Shown here: positions 35,683 through 44,891 of the stretch, one piece after another
How the letters are laid out: each line of letters begins with the position of its first letter
How positions within the stretch are numbered: the first letter of the stretch is position 1
From: Oerskovia merdavium
GTDB taxonomy: Bacteria > Actinomycetota > Actinomycetes > Actinomycetales > Cellulomonadaceae
Assembly: GCF_014836755.1 (NCBI RefSeq)
Contig: NZ_JACSQF010000020.1
Coordinates: 4,929 to 60,137 of the forward strand
Direction: 5' to 3'
DNA length: 55,209 nucleotides
Translations under genes and position numbers: made by a program
The notes under the pieces: model-generated
Database searches by the model: none
Told to the model about the DNA's origin: nothing
Seen by the model: only the letters and a program-made list of their open reading frames with translations

Positions 35683-36537
35683 ATGAGCCAGCACTACGTG
35701 CGCTCCTCGCCGACCGGTCCCCTGGCGTCCGCGGTCGGTTCGATGCTGGGCTACGAGATCGCCGACGACGCCCCGTCGGTCCACCGCGGGCTGCCCTCCC
35801 CCTGGCTGACCGTCGTCATCAGCGTCGACGGGCCGGTCCCGACGGCGACCGGCCCCGGCGAGGACGCACCGCTGCACCGCTACGAGTCGCTCGTGGGCGG
35901 CCTGCACACCACCCCCGCCTACATCCATCAGCCCGCGCACCAGGCCGGCGTCCAGCTCGCGCTCGACCCGCTCGCCGCCCGCACGCTGCTCGGCGTGCCC
36001 GCCGGAGAGCTCGGCATCGTCTCGGACGCCGACGACGTGCTCGGGGATGCCTCGCGCGCGCTCCGGGAACGGCTCGGCGAGGCCGGCTCGTGGGCCGAGC
36101 GGCTGGTCCTCGTGGAGGACGCCCTGCGGCGCGCGGCGGACTCCCGGCGTCCCGCGCTCGGCCCGGTGCGGGCCGAGATCGCCGAGGCCTGGCAGCTCGT
36201 GGTGCGTCGGGGCGGGCGGGTCCGGGTGCCCGACGTCGCCGCGCACGTGTGGCTCAGCACCCGCCAGCTCTCGTCGCTCTTCACGGCCGAGCTCGGCCTG
36301 AGCCCGGGAGCCGCCTGCCGCCTGGTCCGCTTCGACGCGGCCCGGGACGCCGTCCGCGCGAGGTCCCTGGCGCAGTCGGGCCCGAACCTCACGGCGATCG
36401 CCGTGCGCACCGGTTACGCCGACCACTCCCACCTGGTGCGGGACTTCCACGCCTTCGCGGGCCTGAGCCCCACCGCCTGGCTGGTCGAGGAACGCGCAAA
36501 CATCCAAGCCGGGGGCGGTGCCCCGCGCGCAGGCTGA
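35683..36537 (+). CDS. AraC family transcriptional regulator
   Basis: A 284-residue regulator. The N-terminal 170 residues are a DUF6597-like ligand domain (SPWLTVVISVDGPVPTA, TTPAYIHQPAHQAGVQLALD). The C-terminal AraC domain holds two helix-turn-helix units: VRVPDVAAHVWLSTRQLSSL, LGLSPGAACRLVRFDAARDA, and LTAIAVRTGYADHSHLVRDF with HAFAGLSPTAW. It is followed after 4 bases by a VOC protein gene, a common pair in which the regulator controls the downstream gene. The ligand is unknown. Confidence 0.9.
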   Translation: MSQHYVRSSPTGPLASAVGSMLGYEIADDAPSVHRGLPSPWLTVVISVDGPVPTATGPGEDAPLHRYESLVGGLHTTPAYIHQPAHQAGVQLALDPLAARTLLGVPAGELGIVSDADDVLGDASRALRERLGEAGSWAERLVLVEDALRRAADSRRPALGPVRAEIAEAWQLVVRRGGRVRVPDVAAHVWLSTRQLSSLFTAELGLSPGAACRLVRFDAARDAVRARSLAQSGPNLTAIAVRTGYADHSHLVRDFHAFAGLSPTAWLVEERANIQAGGGAPRAG

Positions 36538-36541
36538 AGGC

Positions 36542-36973
36542 ATGGACACCGACAGAACACCTCAGGCACAGGTCTGGCCCACGCTCCAGGCCCATGACGC
36601 GCCCGCGCTGATCGACTTCCTCGTCGACGTCGTGGGCTTCCGGCGCAACACCGTCATGACCGAAGAGGACGGTCGGGTCGCGCACGCGCAGCTCGACTGG
36701 CCGCCCGGCGGGGGGATCATGCTGGGGTCTCACAAGCCCGATGGCGAGTGGTCCCGTCAGCCCGGCACGTTCGGGGGGTACGTGGTCGCCGGGGGCTCCG
36801 GGAGCGGCGTCGGGGTCGAGGAGATCGAGGACCGGGCGACGCGCGCCGGGGCCACGATCGTCGCCCCGCTGCGTGAGACCGACTACGGGAGCCGCGAGCT
36901 GGTCCTCGCCGACCCCGAGGGCAACCTCTGGTCCATCGGGACGTACCGCGGCGAACCGCGCGCCGATCTCTGA
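36542..36973 (+). CDS. VOC family (glyoxalase/bleomycin-resistance-like) protein
   Basis: A 143-residue protein with the paired beta-alpha-beta-beta-beta layout of the vicinal oxygen chelate fold: WPTLQAHDAPALIDFLVDVV, VAHAQLDWPPGGGIMLG, then a second module VEEIEDRATRAGATIVAPLR and RELVLADPEGNLWSIGTYRG. The typical metal-site H is replaced by Q/A in the first strand (QAHD is nearby), so metal use is uncertain. It may bind or detoxify a small molecule sensed by the AraC regulator upstream. A CAGGCT six bases before the ATG suggests that a second leaderless transcript could start here. Confidence 0.85.
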   Translation: MDTDRTPQAQVWPTLQAHDAPALIDFLVDVVGFRRNTVMTEEDGRVAHAQLDWPPGGGIMLGSHKPDGEWSRQPGTFGGYVVAGGSGSGVGVEEIEDRATRAGATIVAPLRETDYGSRELVLADPEGNLWSIGTYRGEPRADL

Positions 36974-37017
36974 CCAGTCGTCCGCCAGGTCCTGGGACGT
37001 CCGTGAGCGCCCGTCGC

Positions 37018-38778
37018 CTACTTGGCCCGCGAGTAGTCGTCGACGATCGCGACCGTGAGCGGGAAGTCGACCGGGAAGTCCCCGAAGAGCAGCTTCCCGG
37101 CCTCGGTGCCCGCGGCCCGGATCTCGTCCGCGACGTGCTCGGCGAGCTCGGCGGGGGCGTGCACGATGATCTCGTCGTGCAGGAAGAACACCATGTGCGG
37201 CTGCTCGGTGAAGGGCGCGGGAGCCCGGCCGGGGACCTGGGCCTGCGGCATCGCGGCGAGCCGTCCCCGCAGCGAGGCCATCCAGCACAGCGCCCACTCC
37301 GCGGCGGTTCCCTGCACGACGAAGTTCCGGGTGAAGCGGCCCCACGCGCGGGTCTGGCTGCGGGCGCGGGACTGGGCGTCGCTCGACGCGGACTCGTCGT
37401 ACGCGCTGCCCTGCGTCTCCTCCCAGCCCGACCCGGGCGGGGGTGAGCTCCGCCCCAGTCGCGTGGTCACGATCTCGCCGCGCTCGCCCGCGCGGGCGGC
37501 CTGCTCGACGAGCTCCAGGGCCCGGGGGAACGCCTTGGCCAGGCGCGGCAGCATGAGCCCGCTCTCGCCCGTGGTGCCGCCGTACATGGCGCCGAGCATC
37601 CCGATCTTGGCCTGGGCGCGCGTCTCGACCGCGCCCGCGTCGACGATGCCCTGGTACATGTCGCCGCCGCGGCCGGCCTCGGCCATGACGAGGTCTCCCG
37701 AGAGCCCCGCGAGGACGCGGGGCTCGAGCTGAGCCGCGTCGGCCACGACGAGCTTCCATCCCGGGTCCGCGACCACGGCCGACCTGACCTGGTGCGGGAG
37801 CTGGAGCGCTCCCCCGCCGTTGGCGGCCCAGCGCCCCGTGACGACTCCCCCGACGACGTACTCGGGCCGGAACCTCCCGCCGCGCACCCAGGTGTCGAGC
37901 CAGTTCCAGCCGTTGGCCGTCAGGAGGCGGCTGAGCTTCTTGTACTCGAGCAGGGGCGCGACGACCGGGTGGTCCACCCGTTCGAGGTCCCACTTGCGGG
38001 TCGACTTCACGCCGACCCCGGCGTACTCGAGGACCTTGAGCAGCTCGGGGGCCGAGTCGGGGTTGAGGGCGGGGGCGTCGAGCGCGGTCCGGACCTGCTC
38101 GGCCAGCGCCTCGAGGCGGGCCGGCCGCAGGCCGAGGGGTGGCCGGGGGCCCAGGACCCCGGAGAGCATCGCGTCGTGGAGGTCCTCGCGCCACGGCAGC
38201 CCGGCGTGGCTCATCTCGGCAGCCACCAGGGCGCCCGCGGACTCCGCGGCGAGCAGCAGGCGCAGCCGCCCCGGGCCCGACGACGTAGCGACGGCCTCGA
38301 GCTGCCTGCGCAGCTCCGCGCCCGGGTCGGGTGGGGAGACGGCACGCCGGTCGCCGAGGTCGAAGAGCGCGTCGGGGCGCTCGAGCCCCGGGACGGGTGC
38401 GGTCGGTACCGGGACCATCTCGTCCCACGCGTCGCGCGGTGCCTGCGCGAGGGCCGTGCCTGCGGTCAGCGTCGAGTGCCGCAGGATCGCGCGGGACAGC
38501 CGGAGGTCGTGGCCACGCTCGACGCGCCGACCTGCGGCGAGGGCCGCGGGGTACCAGAGGTTGGTGTCGTCCCAGACCCAGCGGGTCGTGGGTGCTGGCG
38601 GTCCGGGCGGGGCCGGAACGGGCCCGAGGACCGCGTCGGGCCAGCGGGTCCGTCGCGGGGTGGCGAGGGGCTCGCCGCGGGTGTCGAGGTCCTGGACGTC
38701 GACGAGGCCCGGGTCGGCGGGCGACGTGCGGAGCGGGACCGAGTACACGACGCAGAGTCTGCCCTGCGGGTCTGACAC
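37018..38778 (-). CDS. PolA-family DNA polymerase with 3'-5' exonuclease-like domain
   Basis: A 586-residue family A polymerase without a 5' nuclease, annotated in actinobacteria as bifunctional 3'-5' exonuclease/polymerase. Polymerase motif A reads VVADAAQLEPRVLAGLSGD. Motif B is TRAQAKIGMLGAMYGG, where the usual NFG is MLG. Motif C is MVFFLHDEIIVHAP. The N-terminal 200 residues show only weak exonuclease similarity and few of the expected acidic residues. The GTG at 38778 has GAGGA directly adjacent, so the start is uncertain. It lies 52 bases after the SWIM gene on the same strand with no obvious terminator between, so it may be transcribed with the MoxR/VWA operon. A repair or translesion role is inference. 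Confidence 0.85.
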   Translation of the reverse strand: MSDPQGRLCVVYSVPLRTSPADPGLVDVQDLDTRGEPLATPRRTRWPDAVLGPVPAPPGPPAPTTRWVWDDTNLWYPAALAAGRRVERGHDLRLSRAILRHSTLTAGTALAQAPRDAWDEMVPVPTAPVPGLERPDALFDLGDRRAVSPPDPGAELRRQLEAVATSSGPGRLRLLLAAESAGALVAAEMSHAGLPWREDLHDAMLSGVLGPRPPLGLRPARLEALAEQVRTALDAPALNPDSAPELLKVLEYAGVGVKSTRKWDLERVDHPVVAPLLEYKKLSRLLTANGWNWLDTWVRGGRFRPEYVVGGVVTGRWAANGGGALQLPHQVRSAVVADPGWKLVVADAAQLEPRVLAGLSGDLVMAEAGRGGDMYQGIVDAGAVETRAQAKIGMLGAMYGGTTGESGLMLPRLAKAFPRALELVEQAARAGERGEIVTTRLGRSSPPPGSGWEETQGSAYDESASSDAQSRARSQTRAWGRFTRNFVVQGTAAEWALCWMASLRGRLAAMPQAQVPGRAPAPFTEQPHMVFFLHDEIIVHAPAELAEHVADEIRAAGTEAGKLLFGDFPVDFPLTVAIVDDYSRAK

Positions 38779-38830
38779 TCCTCGGCCACCGCCCCGGCCC
38801 GCTGCCCGGGTGCCTTCCTCCTGCCCCGAC

Positions 38831-40993
38831 CTACCGTCCGGTGAGCGCGAGCGCCCGACCGAGCACGAACCTCGCCCGCAGCACGTTCTCCGTCGTGGGG
38901 TCGGAGAGCAGGTCCGCGACGGATCGTTCGACGGTCGCCATCCCGAGGTCCCCGGCGAGGCGCTGGCGCGTGGTGAGCGCCTCGTGCTGCCATCCCGTGA
39001 GGCGGCGGCGGCCCGTCGCCCCGAGGGAGTCGACGACCTCGAGCGCGGGCTCGCAGACCCGCACGACGGGCCCTCGGTCGACGGGCTCGGCGACGTGCGT
39101 GGTCGTCGACGCCTTGCGCAGCGCGGCGATCCGCGCCGTGAGGCGACGCATCGCGGTCCAGCCCGGCGCCGTGCGGTACACGGGCGACATCGAGGGCGAA
39201 TAGAGCTCGAGCCCTCCCGTGCCGTCGCGCAGGAAGATGCCCACGGGCTCGTCCGCTCCCCCGCCCGGCTCGCGCTCGACGAGGACCGCGACCACGGGTC
39301 GGCGCGACGCGACGACCGACAGCAGCGCCTCGACGCTCCGTTCCTGGTCGACCGCGACGCGCAGGACGTGCGTCGCGCCGTCGGCCGCGATGACGGGCCA
39401 GGTGACCTCACGCCGCACCTCCTCGACCCCGACGGCCCCCGTCTCGCGCACCATGACCAGACGCACCCGGCGGGCCGCTCGACCGAAGCCGACCACCCCG
39501 GTGGTCGCGGTGTCCTGGAGCCGCCCGGCGATGGTGCGCAGCTCCTCGACGTCGAATCTCTCACCCCCCACGCGACGCGTGCGCGCGGTGACGCTGAGGG
39601 ACCCGTCGGGGCGGATCTCAGGGGCCTCGAGCGTGAACGGTCCCGCACAGACGCTCGCGACCGAGGCCCCCCACAGCATCGGCAGGTCCACGTCGCGACG
39701 GAACGCCGGGTCGGCTCCCGACGGGCGCGCGGCCGTGGCCGTGCGCACCACGCCGTGCTCCTGGTCCCAGGCCGTGAGGGTCATGCCGCGCGCCCCGCTC
39801 GCGGCGCGCCACCACCGCACCCCGAGCGGCACGAGGCGTCCGGGACGTTCGTCCTCCACGTCGGCCGTGGTGCCGCGCCCTCGCCGGGCCGGAGCGCCGA
39901 CCAGGTCCGGCAGTGCCCCGGCAGGCGCGTCCCGGAGCGCGGCCGCGAGCGCCCACGCCTCGGCGAGCGCGCCCAGCGCGTCGGCCTCGGTCACGTCGTC
40001 GTCGCGCGACGCGAGCCCGTCGACGAGCCCTGCGGCGACGAGCAGGAGCCGGTGGAGCAGCAGGAGGCCCACGAGGCGGGCCCGTCCGGCGGCTCCTCGG
40101 AGCGTGTCGGCGGCGTCGGCACCGAGGTGGGACAGCCCGGCATCGACCACGTGCCCGACGACGGCGCTCGCCTCCTCGAGCCCAGCCCGCTGGGCGGTGG
40201 TCAGCTCGCCCGAGCGCTCGACCTCGATCTCGTGGGGCCACGACCACGCGCGGCCCTCGCGCGCGAAGACACGGACGACCGCTTCGAGGCGTGCGGCGGC
40301 CTGGTCGGCGGCGGTCGACCTCCCCGCGACGACCATGCCGCCGTACCCCGCGGGGGCGACGAATACGACGCTGGTCGACGGACCGCCGCTCGGCCACGAG
40401 ATCGTGAGCCGTGCGCCGTCGATCGCGAGCTCGCACGCGTCCGTGATGCCGTTACCCTCCTCCGTGACTCCCGCGAGGAGCACGCTCGGCAGACGCTCGA
40501 CGACCCGCCGCACGGCCACCTTGCCCGCGGCCCGGCACACTGCGGCCGGGGTCAGGTCGAGGAGCGCGGCGAGAGGGTCGGCAGCCTCGCCGGTCTCGGC
40601 AGGTCCGGGACCGGGGCCCGCGGGGGCGCCGCGTCCGCCGCCTCCGTCGACCGTTCCACCGTCCGCCGCCACAGCCCCACGGCTGCCGTCGTCCGCGACG
40701 GGTTCGGGCGACGAGCCGTCCGGGCGCTCGCGGGCCCAGAGGCACGCGGCCACGACGTGCTGGCACACGCCCGCCGTCGGGCACGAGCACGACGCGGCGA
40801 CCGGACCCTTCGGTCCGAGCCGGACCACCGCTGACCCGCAGGCGACCACGACCTCGTCCGGGGACTCCGACGCGAGCGACACCTCTCCCCCGGCGAGGTC
40901 CTTGCGGGCGCGCCGCAGCAGGCCCGCGTTGCCGAGCGCGACGAGCGCGGCGTCGTCGTACCCCGCGAACACGGCCAACCAGGCGGGCGTCAT
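38831..40993 (-). CDS. SWIM zinc-finger protein (YehQ-like)
   Basis: A 720-residue protein, last of the five overlapping genes. The SWIM zinc finger lies near the N-terminus: C69-x-C71, then C77-x-H79 in ASCSCPTAGVCQHVVAACLW. A glycine/alanine/proline-rich linker covers about 90-135. The rest has alternating helical and strand regions without a recognised enzyme motif. SWIM fingers bind DNA or proteins. The ATG overlaps the stop of the VWA gene by 4 bases (ATGA). In E. coli the SWIM gene yehQ also ends the equivalent locus. It probably gives the complex substrate recognition (inference). Confidence 0.88.
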   Translation of the reverse strand: MTPAWLAVFAGYDDAALVALGNAGLLRRARKDLAGGEVSLASESPDEVVVACGSAVVRLGPKGPVAASCSCPTAGVCQHVVAACLWARERPDGSSPEPVADDGSRGAVAADGGTVDGGGGRGAPAGPGPGPAETGEAADPLAALLDLTPAAVCRAAGKVAVRRVVERLPSVLLAGVTEEGNGITDACELAIDGARLTISWPSGGPSTSVVFVAPAGYGGMVVAGRSTAADQAAARLEAVVRVFAREGRAWSWPHEIEVERSGELTTAQRAGLEEASAVVGHVVDAGLSHLGADAADTLRGAAGRARLVGLLLLHRLLLVAAGLVDGLASRDDDVTEADALGALAEAWALAAALRDAPAGALPDLVGAPARRGRGTTADVEDERPGRLVPLGVRWWRAASGARGMTLTAWDQEHGVVRTATAARPSGADPAFRRDVDLPMLWGASVASVCAGPFTLEAPEIRPDGSLSVTARTRRVGGERFDVEELRTIAGRLQDTATTGVVGFGRAARRVRLVMVRETGAVGVEEVRREVTWPVIAADGATHVLRVAVDQERSVEALLSVVASRRPVVAVLVEREPGGGADEPVGIFLRDGTGGLELYSPSMSPVYRTAPGWTAMRRLTARIAALRKASTTTHVAEPVDRGPVVRVCEPALEVVDSLGATGRRRLTGWQHEALTTRQRLAGDLGMATVERSVADLLSDPTTENVLRARFVLGRALALTGR

Positions 40994-42222
40994 GCGAGCA
41001 CCTCCCCGAGCCACTCGGCGAACCGCTCGGGCGTGAGCGCGGCGACGTGCATGCCGCTCTCGGCCAGGCGACGCGCCGTGCCCTGGTCGTAGACGGGCTC
41101 GGCGGACTCGTCGAGCGCCGCGAGGCCGAGCAGCCGGACGCCCGACTCCGCGAGCCGCCGGACGGACGCGAGGAGCTGGGCCACCGACCCGCCCTCCTCG
41201 AAGTCGCTCACGAGCACCACGACCGTGCGGCTCGGGTTCGTCACCTGCTGCTCGGCGTAGCGCATGGCCTTGGCGATGTCGGTGCCTCCCCCGAGCTGGG
41301 CCGTGAGGAGGACCGCGACCGGGTCGTGCGCGAGGTGCGACAGGTCGACCACGTTGGTGTCGAACACCGCGAGCCGCACCGTGATCCCTGGCAGGGCCGA
41401 CATGATGCCCGCGCAGACCGCGCTGTACAGGAGCGAGGCCGCCATGGACCCCGACTGGTCGACGAGGAGCACGACCTCCCAGGTGAGCGTGCGACGCGCC
41501 CGGGACACGAACCGCACGTCCTGGACGATCAGCCGGCCCGACTCGGGGTCGTAGCGCGAGAGGTTGGCCTGGAGCGTGCGCTTGCCGTCGAAGTTCTGGC
41601 TGACCTTGTGCATCGAGCGCCGCGACCGGTCCTTGCGTCCGCTCAGTGCGGTCGCGAACTGCGGGCGCAGCCGCCGCACGATGTCCTCGACCACGCGCGC
41701 GATGACGGACCGCAGCCCGGCCGCGGCACGCTCGTCGAGCCGGCCGCGGACCTGCAGCAGCGCGGTCGCGAGCTCGCGGCTGGGCTCGAGGGCCTCGGCT
41801 GCGTCCGGGTCGGCGAGCAGCTCGGTGAGCCGGTAGCGGCTCACCGCGTCGACCTGCATGCGCTCGAAGGTCTCGCGCGGGAAGAGCGTGCGCGCCTGGC
41901 CGAGCCAGTCGAGCGCCTTGAGCGCCGAGGGATCGAGGCTCCCTCCGCCGCCCCGAGCGCCCGGCTGCTTGCCCAGACGGTGGCCGCGCTCGACGTACTC
42001 GCGGTCGTAGAGGTACTGCAGCGCTCGTTCGATCCCTGCGTCGCCCTGCCCCTGCTGGAGCTCCTGGGCCGCGTAGCGCCCCAGGACGAGCCGCCAGCGG
42101 CGAGCGGCCTCCTGGTCGGTCACCTGGCTGGTCGCAGGGCCGACCGCGAGGCCGGTCACGGGGACGGCGGCGCCACCACCGGGGCGGCGGGCGCTGTCGC
42201 GGTCGGTGTGCGGGGCGGTCAC
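40990..42222 (-). CDS. VWA domain protein (YehP-like)
   Basis: A 410-residue protein. The C-terminal von Willebrand A domain starts at about 248 and has a complete metal-ion adhesion site: D255-Q-S-G-S in VVLLVDQSGSM, T in QLGGGTDIAKAM, and D in VVVLVSDFEEGG. The N-terminal part (about 35-240) is helical with a basic patch around RKDRSRRSMHK. VWA proteins paired with MoxR ATPases act as adaptors that bind substrates through the metal site. GTG with AGGAGAACC upstream; it overlaps both neighbours (GTGA at the DUF5682 stop, ATGA at the SWIM start). Confidence 0.92.
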   Translation of the reverse strand: MTAPHTDRDSARRPGGGAAVPVTGLAVGPATSQVTDQEAARRWRLVLGRYAAQELQQGQGDAGIERALQYLYDREYVERGHRLGKQPGARGGGGSLDPSALKALDWLGQARTLFPRETFERMQVDAVSRYRLTELLADPDAAEALEPSRELATALLQVRGRLDERAAAGLRSVIARVVEDIVRRLRPQFATALSGRKDRSRRSMHKVSQNFDGKRTLQANLSRYDPESGRLIVQDVRFVSRARRTLTWEVVLLVDQSGSMAASLLYSAVCAGIMSALPGITVRLAVFDTNVVDLSHLAHDPVAVLLTAQLGGGTDIAKAMRYAEQQVTNPSRTVVVLVSDFEEGGSVAQLLASVRRLAESGVRLLGLAALDESAEPVYDQGTARRLAESGMHVAALTPERFAEWLGEVLA

Positions 42223-44891
42223 GAATGGTTCTCCTGGAGGTCGTGGTCGGCCTGGTCGTCGAGCGTCCGGTCGGCGGCCGGGCCCGTGGAGCCGGCGTGC
42301 GCGTGACGCGTCCCGCCGCCCCAGGCACCGAGGCCGTCGCGGTCGAGCATCGCAGCGAGCTCGCGCTCGAGCGCGAGGCCCGCCTCGAGGTCCTGCTCGG
42401 TCGCCGCCAGGTGCACGTCGATCCGCTCGGCGCGGGTCCCCGTGCGTTCGGCGACCTGCTGCGCGAGCCGGTGCGTCTCGGCGGGCTTGAGCCACGTGAA
42501 GGCGCGGCGCAGGTCCGGCAGGACGGCCAGGAACGCGGCCTCGTCGAGGTCTCGCAGCCCGGCGTGGACCGCGTCGAACAGCTCGGGGGTGTGCAGCAGG
42601 AGGTCGGGGGCCACCCGCAGCAGCCCCCCGAGGAAGCGGACCGCCGCGACCGGGTCCGCGCCGGGGCTGAGCTGGGCGCGCACCTCGGCGACCAGCACGT
42701 CGTCGTCGAGGGCGTCGTCGACCGCGGTAAGCCCCACGAGGGCTCCCCGGACTCCTGGGGCCGTGCCGCGGTCCTCGCGCAGACGGTCCAGCTCGCGGCG
42801 CACGGGCTCGACGCCTCGTGCGCTGCGGCCGGGTGCTCCGCCCGTACCGGGCGCGTCCGCGAGAGCCCGCGCGCCGTCGTCGGGCACGCGGGGACGATCG
42901 CCCGCGCGGTGCACCTCGCGCAGGAGGTCTCGCAGCGAGACGAGCGTCACCACGGCCGCGGGCTCCGCGTCCGCGTCGACCTTCCCCAGGCCGGGAACCA
43001 GGTAGGCGGCGGTCGCCAGGCCGTGGTCGACCAGGTCGAGCAGCTCGGTGGCGTGCTCGTCCAGGCCGAGCTCGACGCGCGCGTCCCACAGGTCGACCAG
43101 GCGGTGCAGCCCGCCCACGACCGACTCGAGCGACGGGTCGACGTCGAGCGTTGACCGCAGGAGAGCGACGAGCCGGTCGAGATGGTCGGTGAGCCCGAGG
43201 ACGACGGCCTGCGCGACGAGTCGCGCGACCCCGAGCGCCGAGCGGCCCGTCGTCGCGAGCTCGTGCTCGAGCCGGTGCAGGCGGTGCACCGCGACGGCCT
43301 CGAGCGTCGCCCCCTGGTGCGAGAGCTCGACCAGGGAGGCCTCGACGAGCGGCGTCCAGGCGTACTCCCACTCCTCGACCAGCAGCCCGAGACCGCGGCC
43401 CGACACGTGGTCAGGACCCGAGACCTGGTGCGCGAACCCGCTCCCCACGAAGTCCATGAGCGCGAGGAAGGCCCGGCGCTCCCGGTGCCGGGGCGTGCGC
43501 CGGGCGTCGAGGCGCGTGCGGCGCGGCGTCGAGTCGGTCACGACGAGCCGCAGCGCCTCGGCCTGTTCCCGGGCGCGCTGGACGAGCGGTGGCGACGCGA
43601 GCCCCGGCGGGACCTCACCCAGTGCCCGGCCTCCGAACACCTCGGCGACGGCCTGCCCGAGGGGACGTCCCAGGCCCAGGTCGAGCCCGCCGTCGTCCTT
43701 GACGAAGCACGAGGTGAGGGCGTCGAGCAGGTCGGTACGCCCCGGCCACGGCCGCTCGCGCAGGTCCGCGAGACGACGAGCCTGCTCGGCCGCCGACGCC
43801 ACCTCGGCAAAGCTCACCTGCGCGCCACGGGTCGTGGCGGCGGCCGCGACGTCGACGAGGAGCGCGGTGCTGAGCGCCGAGGGCCCGGCGGGGTCGTGGT
43901 GCGCGGCCCAGAGACGCTCGTAGTACCCGGGCGAGGGCATGCCCGCGCCGTATCCGCGCAGGCCGTCGAGCCGCTCGTGGTCGTAACGGATCAGCCAGGC
44001 GTCGGCGGCGGCCGGGTCGCCGTAGCCGCCTGCCGGACGGCGGCCCACGACCGCCTCACCCTCGGGCGCCCCGGTGAGCGCCTCGACGAGCGCGAGCGTG
44101 TGGAACGCGCCCGTCACGACGACCACGGGCCCCTCGACCCGAGCCCTGTGCTCGGCGACCCGGGCGGACATGAGGGCCTCCCGTGCGAGCGACCCGTCGG
44201 CGTCGAGCACCTCCTCCTCGTAGTCCAGGCGCGCGAGCGCCGCCCATGCGAAGACGTCGTCGAAGAGCTCGCGCCAGTCCGTGAGCTGCTCGCGCGTGCG
44301 TGCCTCGAACAGGTGGTCCCACACCTCGTCGTGGTCGCGGCACCCGAGACGCTCCGCGATGGCCGCGACGGTCCGCGAGTGCGCGAGGTTGCGCTCGGAC
44401 TGCAGGGTCCGGGCGAACGCGTCGTCCTCGTCCTCGCCCGGTGCGTCGGGTGCGTCGGGCGCGTCTGACGCACCCGGCGCGGCGGCCTCCTCCCGCGCAG
44501 CCCAGGACCGGTCGACGAACGCGACCTGCGCTCCCAGCCGGTCGGCCGCGCGCAGCGCGACCCACTCGGGCGAGAACTCGGCGAGGGGGTAGAACCCCGC
44601 CCCCTTGCCGTCGGTCCCGAGGCTCAGCACGGCGACGGGAGGGCGCGTGCGGGGGTCGAGCAGCGCGGGCAGGAGCCGGCCGTACTCCTCGGGCCCTTCG
44701 ATGAGCACGACGGCGGGACGGACCTCCTCGAGGAGCGCCTCGACAGCGAGCGCGCACGCCGGGCTGTGGTGCCGGACGGGGGCGAGGTAGACGCCCTCGT
44801 CCCGCAGCGCCTCGACGCCCGCGACTGCCCGCCGCATCCTCTCGGGAGCGAGCCCCCAGGCCGCCCGCACCGGCACGGGTGCTACTGCCAC
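42219..44891 (-). CDS. DUF5682 family protein (YehM-like)
   Basis: An 890-residue protein of unknown function, third in the operon. Three conserved patches stand out: residues 38-46 PVRHHSPAC, 62-70 VLIEGPEEY, and VVVVTGAFHTLALVEAL further on. Their order and spacing recall the H, E and GxxH motifs of the TIKI/TraB/EreA/ChaN hydrolase group (inference). An acidic Asp/Pro/Ala linker occurs near 150. The C-terminal half is helical, with several leucine-rich repeats, and ends in a His/Gly-rich tail. The GTG at 44891 is chosen for GGAG five bases upstream; it overlaps the MoxR stop by 10 bases. Confidence 0.88.
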   Translation of the reverse strand: MAVAPVPVRAAWGLAPERMRRAVAGVEALRDEGVYLAPVRHHSPACALAVEALLEEVRPAVVLIEGPEEYGRLLPALLDPRTRPPVAVLSLGTDGKGAGFYPLAEFSPEWVALRAADRLGAQVAFVDRSWAAREEAAAPGASDAPDAPDAPGEDEDDAFARTLQSERNLAHSRTVAAIAERLGCRDHDEVWDHLFEARTREQLTDWRELFDDVFAWAALARLDYEEEVLDADGSLAREALMSARVAEHRARVEGPVVVVTGAFHTLALVEALTGAPEGEAVVGRRPAGGYGDPAAADAWLIRYDHERLDGLRGYGAGMPSPGYYERLWAAHHDPAGPSALSTALLVDVAAAATTRGAQVSFAEVASAAEQARRLADLRERPWPGRTDLLDALTSCFVKDDGGLDLGLGRPLGQAVAEVFGGRALGEVPPGLASPPLVQRAREQAEALRLVVTDSTPRRTRLDARRTPRHRERRAFLALMDFVGSGFAHQVSGPDHVSGRGLGLLVEEWEYAWTPLVEASLVELSHQGATLEAVAVHRLHRLEHELATTGRSALGVARLVAQAVVLGLTDHLDRLVALLRSTLDVDPSLESVVGGLHRLVDLWDARVELGLDEHATELLDLVDHGLATAAYLVPGLGKVDADAEPAAVVTLVSLRDLLREVHRAGDRPRVPDDGARALADAPGTGGAPGRSARGVEPVRRELDRLREDRGTAPGVRGALVGLTAVDDALDDDVLVAEVRAQLSPGADPVAAVRFLGGLLRVAPDLLLHTPELFDAVHAGLRDLDEAAFLAVLPDLRRAFTWLKPAETHRLAQQVAERTGTRAERIDVHLAATEQDLEAGLALERELAAMLDRDGLGAWGGGTRHAHAGSTGPAADRTLDDQADHDLQENHS

